The notes: generated by a model not told the origin, from the letters alone. 9,019 nt of DNA from an uncultured Clostridia bacterium (GCA_937877675.1 CALEIS010000019.1:1-9019), one strand, 5' to 3'; shown: positions 1 to 7,353, counted from the stretch's first letter. Program-made: numbers and translations.

Positions 1-834
1 TTCAAACCTTGCGCAACTCTCATTGAAAGAGATGTAGTATCAAGTGGTGAAGTAGCATTCATTATCCGTAGCAAATATAAAATCAGCGAAAAATCTACTA
101 TCACACAAGATATGATTTTCTTTGCAAATTCACCTGAGGTACGCTTTGATACTCATATGGATTGGCAGGACGACCACAGATTCTTAAAAACTTCGTTTGA
201 TACAGATGTTCGTGAAGACTTTGCACGACACGAAATTCAATTTGGTTATTGCAAACGTCCAACAACAAGAAACAACTCTATTGAACAGGCAAAATTTGAG
301 GTTGTAAATCATAAATATACAGACCTTTCTGAGCCAAACTATGGCGTAACTCTTATGAATGATTGTAAATACGGAATTTCTGTAAATGGCTCACAAATCA
401 GTCTTTCTCTTCATAAGGGTGGCACTCATCCTGATGTTAAAGGTGATAAAGGCTTACACCATGCTATTTATTCACTTATGCCACACAACTGTGCATTCAA
501 TGCAGAGTCAGTAATACACCCTGCATATGAACTAAATGTCCCACACATTGTTTCTGACGGTATATTCCACGTAAAATCGCTTGTAAGTGTTGGCAAGGGA
601 AATATCATTATTGAATCAATTAAACCTTGTGAGGACGAAAATAAGGCATTTATTGTACGTCTTTATGAAGCAGAAGGTACTCGCACAAATTCTGTGATTA
701 CATTTAATGATGCAGTGAATAAATTCGCATTAACAAATATGCTTGAAGAAGAAATTGACAGTATTGTTGATGGCAGAGTTTTAAGCACCCAATTCCGTCC
801 ATTTGAAATAAAGACAATCAAAGTATATTATTAA
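1..834 (+). CDS. Alpha-mannosidase (glycoside hydrolase family 38), C-terminal part; 5' end outside window
   Basis: The frame is open from base 1 to the TAA at 832-834, so this is the last 277 residues of a longer protein and the ATG at 112 is internal. The sequence resembles the C-terminal beta-sandwich region of GH38 alpha-mannosidases: a stretch like ITQDMIFFANSPEVRFDTHM (fragment residues about 34-53), then EIQFGYCKRPTTRN near 78-91, DLSEPNYGV near 108-116 and LMNDCKYG near 118-125, all in the family's usual order. The catalytic zinc-binding N-terminal domain lies upstream and cannot be checked. GH38 enzymes release alpha-linked mannose from glycans or oligosaccharides; bacterial members are usually cytoplasmic, but the N-terminus that would show a signal peptide is not visible. 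It converges on the minus-strand operon and shares a hairpin terminator with it; no functional tie to that operon is apparent. Confidence 0.88.
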   Translation, partial: FKPCATLIERDVVSSGEVAFIIRSKYKISEKSTITQDMIFFANSPEVRFDTHMDWQDDHRFLKTSFDTDVREDFARHEIQFGYCKRPTTRNNSIEQAKFEVVNHKYTDLSEPNYGVTLMNDCKYGISVNGSQISLSLHKGGTHPDVKGDKGLHHAIYSLMPHNCAFNAESVIHPAYELNVPHIVSDGIFHVKSLVSVGKGNIIIESIKPCEDENKAFIVRLYEAEGTRTNSVITFNDAVNKFALTNMLEEEIDSIVDGRVLSTQFRPFEIKTIKVYY

Positions 835-844
835 ACAGAAGCAT

Positions 845-890
845 AAAAAAGGGTCTATGGTTATTACACCATAGACCCTTTAAATCTTTT
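845..890. terminator. Hairpin terminator between convergent genes, stronger on the minus strand
   Basis: A perfect 13-bp inverted repeat (848-860 AAAGGGTCTATGG paired with 869-881 CCATAGACCCTTT) encloses an 8-base loop. Read on the minus strand the stem runs into TTTTTT (complement of 845-850), a classic intrinsic terminator 36 bases past the transporter stop. Read on the plus strand it starts 13 bases past the mannosidase stop and is followed by a broken T-rich stretch (ATCTTTT, 884-890), so it probably ends both transcripts. It is the only structure seen in the 83-base gap 835-917. Confidence 0.9.
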
Positions 891-917
891 ATTAATGAAA
901 ATTAGCTTTCACAAACC

Positions 918-2183
918 TTAGAACATAATTACGATAAGCTGTGAAACCAATACAACTGCGATAAGAGCAATTGGATATGTTGCAGCATAAGCAGCAGCAA
1001 CATCTTCTGTTCCTGCAGTTGAAATCAATGTTCCAAGAGCAGGTGTACTTGTCATACCACCTGTGATTGAACCAAGATTGTTAAGCAAGCTTAATTTAAG
1101 AACATACTTAGCAAACAAGTAACCAGCAATCAATGGGAAGATTGTCATTACAACACCATATACGAAGTACATTGGGTCAAAGTTTGCTACGAATTCAGCA
1201 CCACCAGGGATACCTGCACCAACAAGGAAAAGAACAAGACCTAATTCTCTGAAAAGTTTAAGTGTTGCTTCTTTTGGCATAATGCTGATGCGTCCGATTC
1301 TTCCAAAATGACCGAGAATCAAGCTCATAAGCAAACAGCCACCTGTTGTTGTAAGTGAGAAACATGTACCTGACAATCCTGCTGAAGAAAGAGGAATTTT
1401 TATCTGACCAACAACTGTACCGAGAATTGCTGCAAGAGCAAAACCTGCAATACCCATATGGTCAATTTCAAAAAGTTTAACTTTTTTCTTTTCAACTTTC
1501 TTTTCTTCTTTGATTACAAGCTTAGCACGTTCTTCGTCCATATTAGCCTTTGTTAATTTAGGAATAATCTGAACGAAAAGAACAACACCAACAACACCAA
1601 AGATGTATGCGATACCATGACCAACTGAAACAAGACCTGTGTATTCAGCCGCAACAGTTGCTTTTGCTGCTGAGAATGCAGGTGTTGATGTTAATGAACC
1701 TGAAAGCAAGCCAACAATCATTGCTACAAAGCCATCAAGAGTTTCAATGCTTGCACCATAGCCGAAGAGTTTGTCACCTGCGAGAATACAAGCAATAGCA
1801 GAGAGACCACCCACGAGGATGATTACAAGACCCAAAAGAACATATGACTTAAAGTTTTTCTTAAAGTTACCAAAGAATTTTGGACCAGCGATATATCCTA
1901 CAGATGTTACGAAGAGAATAAGACCAAGGGCTTCAACTATTGTAAGTCCCGCAGAAAAATCATAAGGTTTAGAAGATGCAACAAACAGCAAGTCCCCTGC
2001 TTCATTCATATTGAAGAAGAGTGCACCGAAGAGCAACGCAATAATAAATACGCCTGCATCACCTAATGATACGCCTTTAATTGTTATTCTACCAATAAGA
2101 TAACCGAAAAGAAGAACACCAAAAAGCACCAAAAAGAAGGTGTATGTGTTACTAATTGAGATAACTCCATTTAATAAACTCAT
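918..2183 (-). CDS. AspT/YidE-family (aspartate:alanine exchanger superfamily) membrane transporter, probable dicarboxylate carrier
   Basis: A 421-residue, very hydrophobic protein with about ten to eleven likely membrane segments in two halves (roughly 1-207 and 241-421). Each half carries the family's signature loop: GLLSGSLTSTPAFSAA (158-173) and GSITGGMTSTPALGTL (371-386), the internal duplication of the AspT/YidE/YbjL family. The halves are joined by a short, highly charged cytoplasmic linker (about 209-240, many Lys/Glu). The typical family member is near 550 residues with two RCK_C (TrkA-C) domains in that place; these are absent here. Known relatives exchange aspartate for alanine (AspT) or export succinate (SucE of Corynebacterium). 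Being last in an operon with a fumarate-reductase pair makes succinate, fumarate or aspartate likely cargo, but this is inference. The start at 2183 lies 21 bases after the frdA stop. Confidence 0.8.
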   Translation of the reverse strand: MSLLNGVISISNTYTFFLVLFGVLLFGYLIGRITIKGVSLGDAGVFIIALLFGALFFNMNEAGDLLFVASSKPYDFSAGLTIVEALGLILFVTSVGYIAGPKFFGNFKKNFKSYVLLGLVIILVGGLSAIACILAGDKLFGYGASIETLDGFVAMIVGLLSGSLTSTPAFSAAKATVAAEYTGLVSVGHGIAYIFGVVGVVLFVQIIPKLTKANMDEERAKLVIKEEKKVEKKKVKLFEIDHMGIAGFALAAILGTVVGQIKIPLSSAGLSGTCFSLTTTGGCLLMSLILGHFGRIGRISIMPKEATLKLFRELGLVLFLVGAGIPGGAEFVANFDPMYFVYGVVMTIFPLIAGYLFAKYVLKLSLLNNLGSITGGMTSTPALGTLISTAGTEDVAAAYAATYPIALIAVVLVSQLIVIMF

Positions 2184-2194
2184 TGTATCTGTTT

Positions 2195-2207
2195 GCCTCT
2201 TTCCTTA
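2195..2207 (-). promoter_or_regulatory. Ribosome binding site of the transporter, weak and overlapping the frdA stop
   Basis: On the minus strand the frdA stop TAA runs directly into GGAAAGAGGC (2204-2195), leaving 11 bases before the ATG at 2183. The AGAGG core and long spacing look weaker than the other sites in the operon, suggesting lower transporter synthesis than that of the soluble subunits (inference). Confidence 0.5.
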
Positions 2208-3803
2208 TCTTTTCTTTGTGTAATCAGGCAAAAGTTTTGGTGATACTTTATCTGTATCAATTCCAGCTTCTGTGATTTCATTTTCAAATTTTTCAATATG
2301 CTTAAGTGTAAGCTCACCTACAGTAACATTCTTTGCTTTTGCAGCAGCATTCATACCTGCACTTCTACCAAACACGATAATATCAAGCAATGAGTTACCC
2401 ATAAGTCTGTTTCTACCGTGAATACCACCAACAGCCTCACCTGCAACAAACAAGTTTTCAACGTTTGTTGTCATACAGTCAGGAGTGATATCAAGACCAC
2501 CATTCTGGTAGTGAAGAGTAGGATAAACAAGGATTGGCTCTTTACGAATATCAATACCATACTTGTCGAACATTCTCCACATAGCAGGGATTCTCTTCAT
2601 AATTGTGCCTTCTCCACCAATTTTTTCAATCATTGGTGTATCAAGCCACACACCCTGACCATCGCCAGTATCAACGCCTGTGTTTCTCTCTGAACATTCA
2701 CGGATAATTGAAGCAGCAGCAACGTCACGAGTTTCAAGTGGGTGCATAAATACTTCACCATTTACGTTAACGAGCTTTGCACCTAATGAACGCACTTTTT
2801 CAGTAACAAGAGCACCAAAAATCTGTTCTGGATATGCAACACCTGTTGGGTGGTACTGAAGTGTTTCAGCATAAAGAAGCTTTGCACCTACTCTGTAACC
2901 AAGAACAAGACCGTCAGCAGTTGCACCATAGTGGTTTGATGTTGGGAAGCCTTGATAGTGCATACGACCTGCACCACCTGTTGCGATGATAACTGTCTTT
3001 GCCTTTGCAACAAGGAGCTCTTTTGTTTCCATATTCATAAGAACTGCACCGGCAGCATTGCCGTTTTCGTCCATAATGAGTTCGATTGCAGCTGTAAAAT
3101 CAACTACAGGAATCTGACGATTAAGCACTTCATCACGAAGAGTTCTCATGATTTCTGCACCTGAATAGTCCTTTGCAGCATGCATACGTTTACGTGATGT
3201 ACCACCACCATGAGTTGTAACCATTGTACCATCAGCATCTTTGTCGAATTCAACACCGAGATTGCTAAGCCACTGAATTGCTTCAGGAGCATCACAAACA
3301 AGCTTTGAAAGAAGTTCTTTCTTAGCAGCAAAATGTCCGCCACCGAAAGCGTCAACAAAGTGAATTGCAGGTGAATCGTTTGGCTTGTCAGCAGCCTGAA
3401 TACCACCTTCAGCCATCATTGTGTTAGCATCACCAATTCTGAGCTTTGTTACAATCATAACATTAGCGCCAGCTTCGTTTGCTTCAATAGCAGCAGATGC
3501 ACCTGCACCGCCACCACCGATAATAAGAACATCAGTTTCATAATCAGGGTTTGAAAGGTCAACACTGTCAGCTGTAATACGGCTGTGTGCCTGAAGCATT
3601 TCTGCTAATTCTGTAGGAACTTTATCGCCCTTATTAGCACCGATTTTCAATACTGCAAATTCATCTTTCTTATAGTCAGGATGGAAAGTTGCAAGTAAGT
3701 CTTCTTTTTGCTGAGCTGTCATACGCTGTGGCTCTAAAGCAATATTCTTTTCTCTTGCTGCTTCAACTGCAGCAATTGATTTCTGAAATTTCTCTGAATA
3801 CAT
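2205..3803 (-). CDS. frdA: Soluble fumarate reductase / succinate dehydrogenase-type flavoprotein subunit
   Basis: 532 residues. An N-terminal extension of about 90 residues comes before the FAD-binding Rossmann motif DVLIIGGGGAGASAA (91-105). The second FAD segment, ANTMMAEGG (126-134), aligns with the SHTVAAEGG type of classical FrdA/SdhA, but the FAD-linking His is Asn127, so the FAD is probably bound non-covalently. The active-site set of fumarate reductases is present: HPTG (318-321), TEKVR (334-338), ETRD with Arg359, LHYQNGG with His431, and the HGRNRLMGNSL segment (462-472, Arg466). This supports reduction of fumarate to succinate or of a close enoate, rather than APS reductase chemistry. 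Neighbours are the iron-sulfur subunit 13 bases upstream and a dicarboxylate-type carrier downstream; no SdhC/D or FrdC/D anchor is present, so it should be cytosolic. Start fixed by TAAGGAGGA at 3819-3811, 7 bases from the ATG. L-aspartate oxidase was considered but fits the iron-sulfur partner less well. Confidence 0.85.
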   Translation of the reverse strand: MYSEKFQKSIAAVEAAREKNIALEPQRMTAQQKEDLLATFHPDYKKDEFAVLKIGANKGDKVPTELAEMLQAHSRITADSVDLSNPDYETDVLIIGGGGAGASAAIEANEAGANVMIVTKLRIGDANTMMAEGGIQAADKPNDSPAIHFVDAFGGGHFAAKKELLSKLVCDAPEAIQWLSNLGVEFDKDADGTMVTTHGGGTSRKRMHAAKDYSGAEIMRTLRDEVLNRQIPVVDFTAAIELIMDENGNAAGAVLMNMETKELLVAKAKTVIIATGGAGRMHYQGFPTSNHYGATADGLVLGYRVGAKLLYAETLQYHPTGVAYPEQIFGALVTEKVRSLGAKLVNVNGEVFMHPLETRDVAAASIIRECSERNTGVDTGDGQGVWLDTPMIEKIGGEGTIMKRIPAMWRMFDKYGIDIRKEPILVYPTLHYQNGGLDITPDCMTTNVENLFVAGEAVGGIHGRNRLMGNSLLDIIVFGRSAGMNAAAKAKNVTVGELTLKHIEKFENEITEAGIDTDKVSPKLLPDYTKKR

Positions 3804-3816
3804 ATTACTTTCCTCC

Positions 3817-4491
3817 TTACTTCTCGATTTCTCTTGTGTTATAAAGTTCTTTCATCTCTTCGATTGGCTTCTGCATAAGAGCTTCAATCAATTCGTTGAA
3901 ATCACCATTTTTAATTTCTTTAACTCTGTCTTCAAGGTGACCACAACCAGGAGCAAGATATTTACCGTTAATTCTTCTTGCAAGCATTGCTACCTGTGGA
4001 TGTGAAATACCAGCAGGACATCTTGATGAACAAACACCACACATAACGCAGTCAAATGACTCTTCAGCACATTTTTCGAAATCGCCACGCTGTGCATATG
4101 CGATATACTGCATTACATTAAGTTCCTGAGTACAGCTCTTTGTACAAGCATTACAACCGATACATGAATAGATTTCAGGATAAAGCTGCATCATAACTGT
4201 TTCGTTAACTGGAACAGCTTCAATGTCATAAACCTGCTTAACAAGTGGGAAGAAAGGCAATGTAGCGATATACATATTGTCTTCAACCTTTGTCTGACAA
4301 GCAAGACAAGCTTTAAGTTCTCTGTCACCCTTGATACGATAAATTGTTGCACAAGCGCCACAGAAACCATTTCTACAACCGCAACCACGAACAAGCTGAT
4401 AACCAGCATATTCCATAGCGGTCATAATTGTTAAATTTTCCGGCACTTCATATTTTTTGCCGAAAAGGAATATATTAACCATTTTTTCCAT
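3817..4491 (-). CDS. frdB: Fumarate reductase-type iron-sulfur subunit with [2Fe-2S] and two [4Fe-4S] sites
   Basis: 224 residues. The N-terminal plant-type ferredoxin domain has CRNGFCGAC (Cys39, 44, 47) and Cys62 as likely [2Fe-2S] ligands, with additional Cys37 and Cys65. The C-terminal domain has two full CxxCxxCxxxC motifs: CIGCNACTKSC (110-120) and CVMCGVCSSRCP (148-159). In E. coli FrdB the second motif has Val in place of its second Cys, giving a [3Fe-4S] cluster beside the quinone site; here that place is Cys151, so two [4Fe-4S] clusters are predicted. No CCG (HdrB-like) domain follows, unlike TfrB of methanogens. The expected role is passing electrons between the Hdr/Flx proteins encoded upstream and the flavoprotein encoded next. 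The rest of the C-terminus (about 175-224) is helical and charged, possibly a docking surface. Confidence 0.85.
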   Translation of the reverse strand: MEKMVNIFLFGKKYEVPENLTIMTAMEYAGYQLVRGCGCRNGFCGACATIYRIKGDRELKACLACQTKVEDNMYIATLPFFPLVKQVYDIEAVPVNETVMMQLYPEIYSCIGCNACTKSCTQELNVMQYIAYAQRGDFEKCAEESFDCVMCGVCSSRCPAGISHPQVAMLARRINGKYLAPGCGHLEDRVKEIKNGDFNELIEALMQKPIEEMKELYNTREIEK

Positions 4492-4500
4492 GATATTCTC

Positions 4501-4510
4501 TCCTCCATTA
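4501..4510 (-). promoter_or_regulatory. Ribosome binding site that sets the frdB start
   Basis: GGAGGA (minus strand, 4506-4501) lies 9 bases before the ATG at 4491 and only two bases past the flxA stop TAA (4510-4508). A second in-frame ATG nine bases further in (Met4) would be 18 bases away, so the first is preferred. Confidence 0.75.
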
Positions 4511-5341
4511 ATATTCTGCTGGAAGTTCGTCTAATTCGTCGCAACGGAAAACAGGACCGTCTTTGCAAACATATTTAGCACCAACATTACATCTTCCACA
4601 TTTACCAACTCCGCATTTCATTCTCAATTCAAGAGTTGTATAAATGTTTGTCTTTTCAAAGCCGATTGCACAAAGGCCTTCCAATGTGAATTTAATCATA
4701 ATTGGAGGTCCACACAAAACTGCAACCTTATTTGTATCAAAGCCTAATTCCTTAACATAGTTAGGAACAAAACCAACGTGACCATCCCAACCCTCTTGAG
4801 GATTGTCGATTGTGAGGTGAACATTAACACCTGCATCAGTTGACCATTCGTTGATAATTTCCTGATAGTCAAGCAAATCGTCCTTACTTCTTGAACCATA
4901 AACAATATCAATCTTGCCATAGCGGTCACGATAATGACGACAATAGTTGATTACTGAACGAAGAGGTGCTAAACCAACACCACCAGCAATAAAGAGAAGG
5001 TCTTTTCCTGCAAATACATCATCTACAGGGAATGGATTACCATAAGGTCCTCTAATTGTAATCTGTTGACCAACTTCTGCCTGATGTAACCAATCTGTTA
5101 CACAGCCACACTTTTTAATTGAGAATTCCATGAATTCTTCGTTTGTAGGAGAGGATGTAATAGAGAACATAGCCTCACCAACACCAGGAATAGAAAGCAT
5201 TGCACACTGACCTGGTCTGTGGTCAAATGCTTTTTTACCATCAGGTGTTACAACTCTGAAAGTCTTGATGTCAGGAGTGTCAATACGAACATCAGTAATA
5301 ACACCAAGCTTTGGAATCAATGTTTCTACACGATTATTCAT
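4508..5341 (-). CDS. flxA: FlxA-type NAD(P)H-binding flavoprotein with C-terminal [2Fe-2S] (AsrB / hydrogenase gamma / PyrK-like)
   Basis: 277 residues of the ferredoxin-NADP reductase superfamily. A beta-barrel FAD domain comes first, with FSITSSP (59-65) where the flavin-binding RxYS motif normally sits and IRGPYGNPF (96-104). The NAD(P) domain follows: IAGGVGLAPLRSVI (118-131) and LCGPPIMI (209-216). The C-terminus carries a PyrK-type [2Fe-2S] site, CGVGKCGRC plus a later Cys (Cys243, 248, 251, 259). Such proteins take hydride from NAD(P)H and pass single electrons to iron-sulfur partners. Close families are AsrB of anaerobic sulfite reductase, gamma subunits of soluble hydrogenases and FlxA; the hdrA and flxD neighbours favour FlxA. 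The gene overlaps the end of the preceding one by 8 bases and has AGGAGGAG at 5355-5348, 6 bases before its ATG. NADH versus NADPH cannot be decided by eye. Confidence 0.82.
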   Translation of the reverse strand: MNNRVETLIPKLGVITDVRIDTPDIKTFRVVTPDGKKAFDHRPGQCAMLSIPGVGEAMFSITSSPTNEEFMEFSIKKCGCVTDWLHQAEVGQQITIRGPYGNPFPVDDVFAGKDLLFIAGGVGLAPLRSVINYCRHYRDRYGKIDIVYGSRSKDDLLDYQEIINEWSTDAGVNVHLTIDNPQEGWDGHVGFVPNYVKELGFDTNKVAVLCGPPIMIKFTLEGLCAIGFEKTNIYTTLELRMKCGVGKCGRCNVGAKYVCKDGPVFRCDELDELPAEY

Positions 5342-6362
5342 TTACTGCTCCTCCTAACTTTTTCATTACTTTTACGATATTCATTGAGATTGGGCACTTT
5401 GCAAGACAACGTCCACAACCTACACAGCTGAATTCACCATCGTTGTTTTCAGGGAAATACACAAGCTTGTGCATAAATCTCTGACGGAAACGTTCTTTCT
5501 GAGTAAGTCTGTTGTTACCGTGAGCCATCTTAGTAAAATCAGAGTACATACAAGAGTCCCAACATCTGTAACGGATAACACCATTACCTGTATTGAAATC
5601 TTTAATATCATAGCACTGACATGTAGGACAAACAAAAGTACAAGTACCGCAACCAAGGCAAGTCTGTGAAAGTTCATCCCATACAGGTGAATTAAAGAAT
5701 TCATTTGTCTTACCACCACCAAAAGCATCTGTTGTAAGGTCTTTAAGTGGAAGTTTGTTCATAATAGCATTGATTTTTGCTTTCTGTTCATTAACTTGAG
5801 CATCATCACAATCTTCTGTCAAAGCTGAGAGTTTATTTAAGAGTGCTTCACCCTTTTCTGTGTTTGCCTTGAAGAAAATTTCTGTTTCTGTTTTCCATGC
5901 TGAGATATCCCCTGCTGGTTCAGAAGCATCGATACCGAAAGTCTTGCAGAAACATGTTTCTGAAGGTCTTGTACAAGCAAGAGAAATGATAACACCATGT
6001 TCTCTTCTTGAACCATAGAAGCTATCAACAGGTTCTGTTAAGAAAACTCTGTCAAGAATATCAAAACTCTTTACATCACAAGCACGAACACCGAAGATAA
6101 CAAAATCTTCTGATTCACTTCTTGTATCAATAATTTCAATATTTTTACCTGAAGTTGTGAATTTCATCAAATCTTCAGTCTGTGGGAAGAAAAAGTCCTT
6201 AGGGCTTCTTACTGTGTTGAGAGCATTACTCCAAACTGTGCCTTCTTCCCATTTTTTATAAGCAGCACTACCGTCATTCTGGTCAACAGGAAGATACAAC
6301 GCTGCATTTTTTGCGATTTCAGCAAAAACAAGGTTCATTTTATCAAGAGAACATTTACGCAT
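5334..6362 (-). CDS. FlxB-type 4Fe-4S protein (AsrA / hydrogenase beta-subunit family)
   Basis: 342 residues. The first 230 residues form a domain without clusters, containing FGVRACDVKSFDILDRVF (90-107), which is typical of AsrA and the beta subunits of Pyrococcus-type soluble hydrogenases. Two ferredoxin-like motifs follow: CLGCGTCTFVCPTCQC (235-250) and CVGCGRCLAKCP (313-324). Between them RCWDSCMYSDF (266-276) gives two more conserved-looking cysteines (267, 271). At least two [4Fe-4S] clusters are expected, with room for a further unusual one from Cys248/250/267/271. It should relay electrons from the FlxA-type flavoprotein, whose gene it overlaps by 8 bases, toward the HdrA side. No siroheme AsrC gene or hydrogenase large subunit gene is in the window, so sulfite reductase or hydrogenase is unlikely. 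Which of this and the next upstream protein equals FlxB or FlxC is my assignment. Confidence 0.78.
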   Translation of the reverse strand: MRKCSLDKMNLVFAEIAKNAALYLPVDQNDGSAAYKKWEEGTVWSNALNTVRSPKDFFFPQTEDLMKFTTSGKNIEIIDTRSESEDFVIFGVRACDVKSFDILDRVFLTEPVDSFYGSRREHGVIISLACTRPSETCFCKTFGIDASEPAGDISAWKTETEIFFKANTEKGEALLNKLSALTEDCDDAQVNEQKAKINAIMNKLPLKDLTTDAFGGGKTNEFFNSPVWDELSQTCLGCGTCTFVCPTCQCYDIKDFNTGNGVIRYRCWDSCMYSDFTKMAHGNNRLTQKERFRQRFMHKLVYFPENNDGEFSCVGCGRCLAKCPISMNIVKVMKKLGGAVNE

Positions 6363-7353
6363 TCATATCCCCCCTATTAAAAACATCACCTGGCTCTAAA
6401 TCTTCAGTTGTATAGTCAACCAAAGGAGCACGTGAGCCAACCTCTGCACCTGCCTGATATTCACCATAGAATTCATTCATATCTTTAATGAATTTACGGT
6501 TAAGAAGGTGTAATGGAATATTCTGTGGGCAAACTCTTGAACATTCGCCACAGTCAGTACAACGACCTGCAACATGGAATGCTCTGATAATGTGGAACAT
6601 TTTTTCTTCAAAGCTATTTGCAGGAGATTTATTTTCAACACCTGAATTAGGGTTGTCAAAAACACATTTTTCACAAGTACATGCAGGACAAGCGTCACGA
6701 CAAGCGTTACAACGGATGCAACGAGAAAGTTCATTCTGCCAGAAAGCAAATCTTTCGTCAGGTGTCATTGCCTCAAGTTTTTCAACCTCGTCAAAACGAT
6801 TTGAGTCAATAACATCACCTTCGTCACCCATCAATTCGTCGTACGCAACGTGCTTCTTGCTCTTGCAATTAACACATCTTTCTGCAAGTACATCATTTGT
6901 TGAAATCATAACAGGAGCATCATCATAAAGAGTTGTTACTGCTAAATTTTCACCATCAAAATTGATTGATGCGATACCATCACCACAGATTGCCTTAACT
7001 TTTGCAACATCAGCCATACCTTCACAAGGAATACCAACTGCATAAACCTTTTCACGGTCAAATCTGTGTTCAGTTAACAACTGATTAAAGCTATATGTAT
7101 CACATGGTTTAAGGAAAACAAGGATTTTTCCTTCGCATTTTCCTGTTTTAGCAACAAGATATTTAGAGAAGTTTACACCGCAGAAATCGTTGAATACGAA
7201 ATTTGCATTTAATTCTTCTACATTGTTGAAAACTGCAGGAGTTACGTCATAATCGAACTCACCCTTGCTCCAACCAAGAACACAAGATACTGTTCCGTCG
7301 TTAAGCAAAGCAGCTGCTTTTTCAATCAACTGTTCACGAGTTATTTTTTGCAT
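6355..7353 (-). CDS. FlxC-type 4Fe-4S dicluster protein (F420 hydrogenase beta-like N-terminus)
   Basis: 332 residues. The N-terminal half (about 1-170) resembles the FrhB/Hdr-associated fold, with LVFLKPCDTYSFNQL (78-92), VGIPCEG (106-112) and a Cys pair CVNC (160-163). Then come two ferredoxin-like motifs: CIRCNACRDACPACTCEKC (212-230) and CTDCGECSRVCP (265-276). The first has the same CxxCxxCxxxCPxCxC shape as in the downstream 342-residue protein, so the two are probably distant paralogues or at least hold a similar cluster. Two or more [4Fe-4S] clusters are expected; the role is electron relay inside a soluble Flx-type NADH dehydrogenase. It overlaps the upstream gene by 13 bases and the downstream gene by 8. 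The start is supported by TGGAGG at 7366-7361, 7 bases before the ATG. Confidence 0.78.
   Translation of the reverse strand: MQKITREQLIEKAAALLNDGTVSCVLGWSKGEFDYDVTPAVFNNVEELNANFVFNDFCGVNFSKYLVAKTGKCEGKILVFLKPCDTYSFNQLLTEHRFDREKVYAVGIPCEGMADVAKVKAICGDGIASINFDGENLAVTTLYDDAPVMISTNDVLAERCVNCKSKKHVAYDELMGDEGDVIDSNRFDEVEKLEAMTPDERFAFWQNELSRCIRCNACRDACPACTCEKCVFDNPNSGVENKSPANSFEEKMFHIIRAFHVAGRCTDCGECSRVCPQNIPLHLLNRKFIKDMNEFYGEYQAGAEVGSRAPLVDYTTEDLEPGDVFNRGDMNA
6363..6375 (-). promoter_or_regulatory. Unusual G-run ribosome binding site for the flxB-type gene
   Basis: The minus-strand sequence before the ATG at 6362 is AGGGGGG (6375-6369) and then 6 bases, rather than the GGAGG seen at the other junctions. 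It lies within the last codons of the upstream gene. Spacing supports the ATG at 6362; the ATG at 6366-6364 belongs to the upstream reading frame. Confidence 0.55.

Noticed and set aside
112..834. Separate 240-residue protein starting at 112
   Set aside because: The frame is open back to base 1 and the residues before the ATG continue the GH38 pattern, so the ATG is internal.
2205..4491. Quinone-linked succinate dehydrogenase/fumarate reductase
   Set aside because: No anchor subunit gene, no [3Fe-4S] pattern in the iron-sulfur subunit and no covalent-FAD His in the flavoprotein.
2205..4491. APS reductase (AprBA) or L-aspartate oxidase (NadB)
   Set aside because: The partner protein has a plant-type [2Fe-2S] domain unlike AprB; NadB works without such a subunit; and the flavoprotein keeps the fumarate-reductase His/Arg set. 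Another enoate as substrate instead of fumarate is not excluded.
4508..6362. Anaerobic sulfite reductase AsrA-AsrB pair
   Set aside because: The two proteins do resemble AsrA and AsrB, but no siroheme-type AsrC gene is present and the genes are embedded between hdrA/flxD and frdBA, which fits a Flx-type NADH module better.
6488..6928. Plus-strand open frame of 146 codons
   Set aside because: It lies entirely inside the flxC-type gene on the other strand, has no ribosome site or recognisable motif, and its composition is what the antisense of a Cys-rich gene would give. The same holds for other short opposite-strand or shifted frames at 1607-1965, 2418-3164 and 5219-5669.
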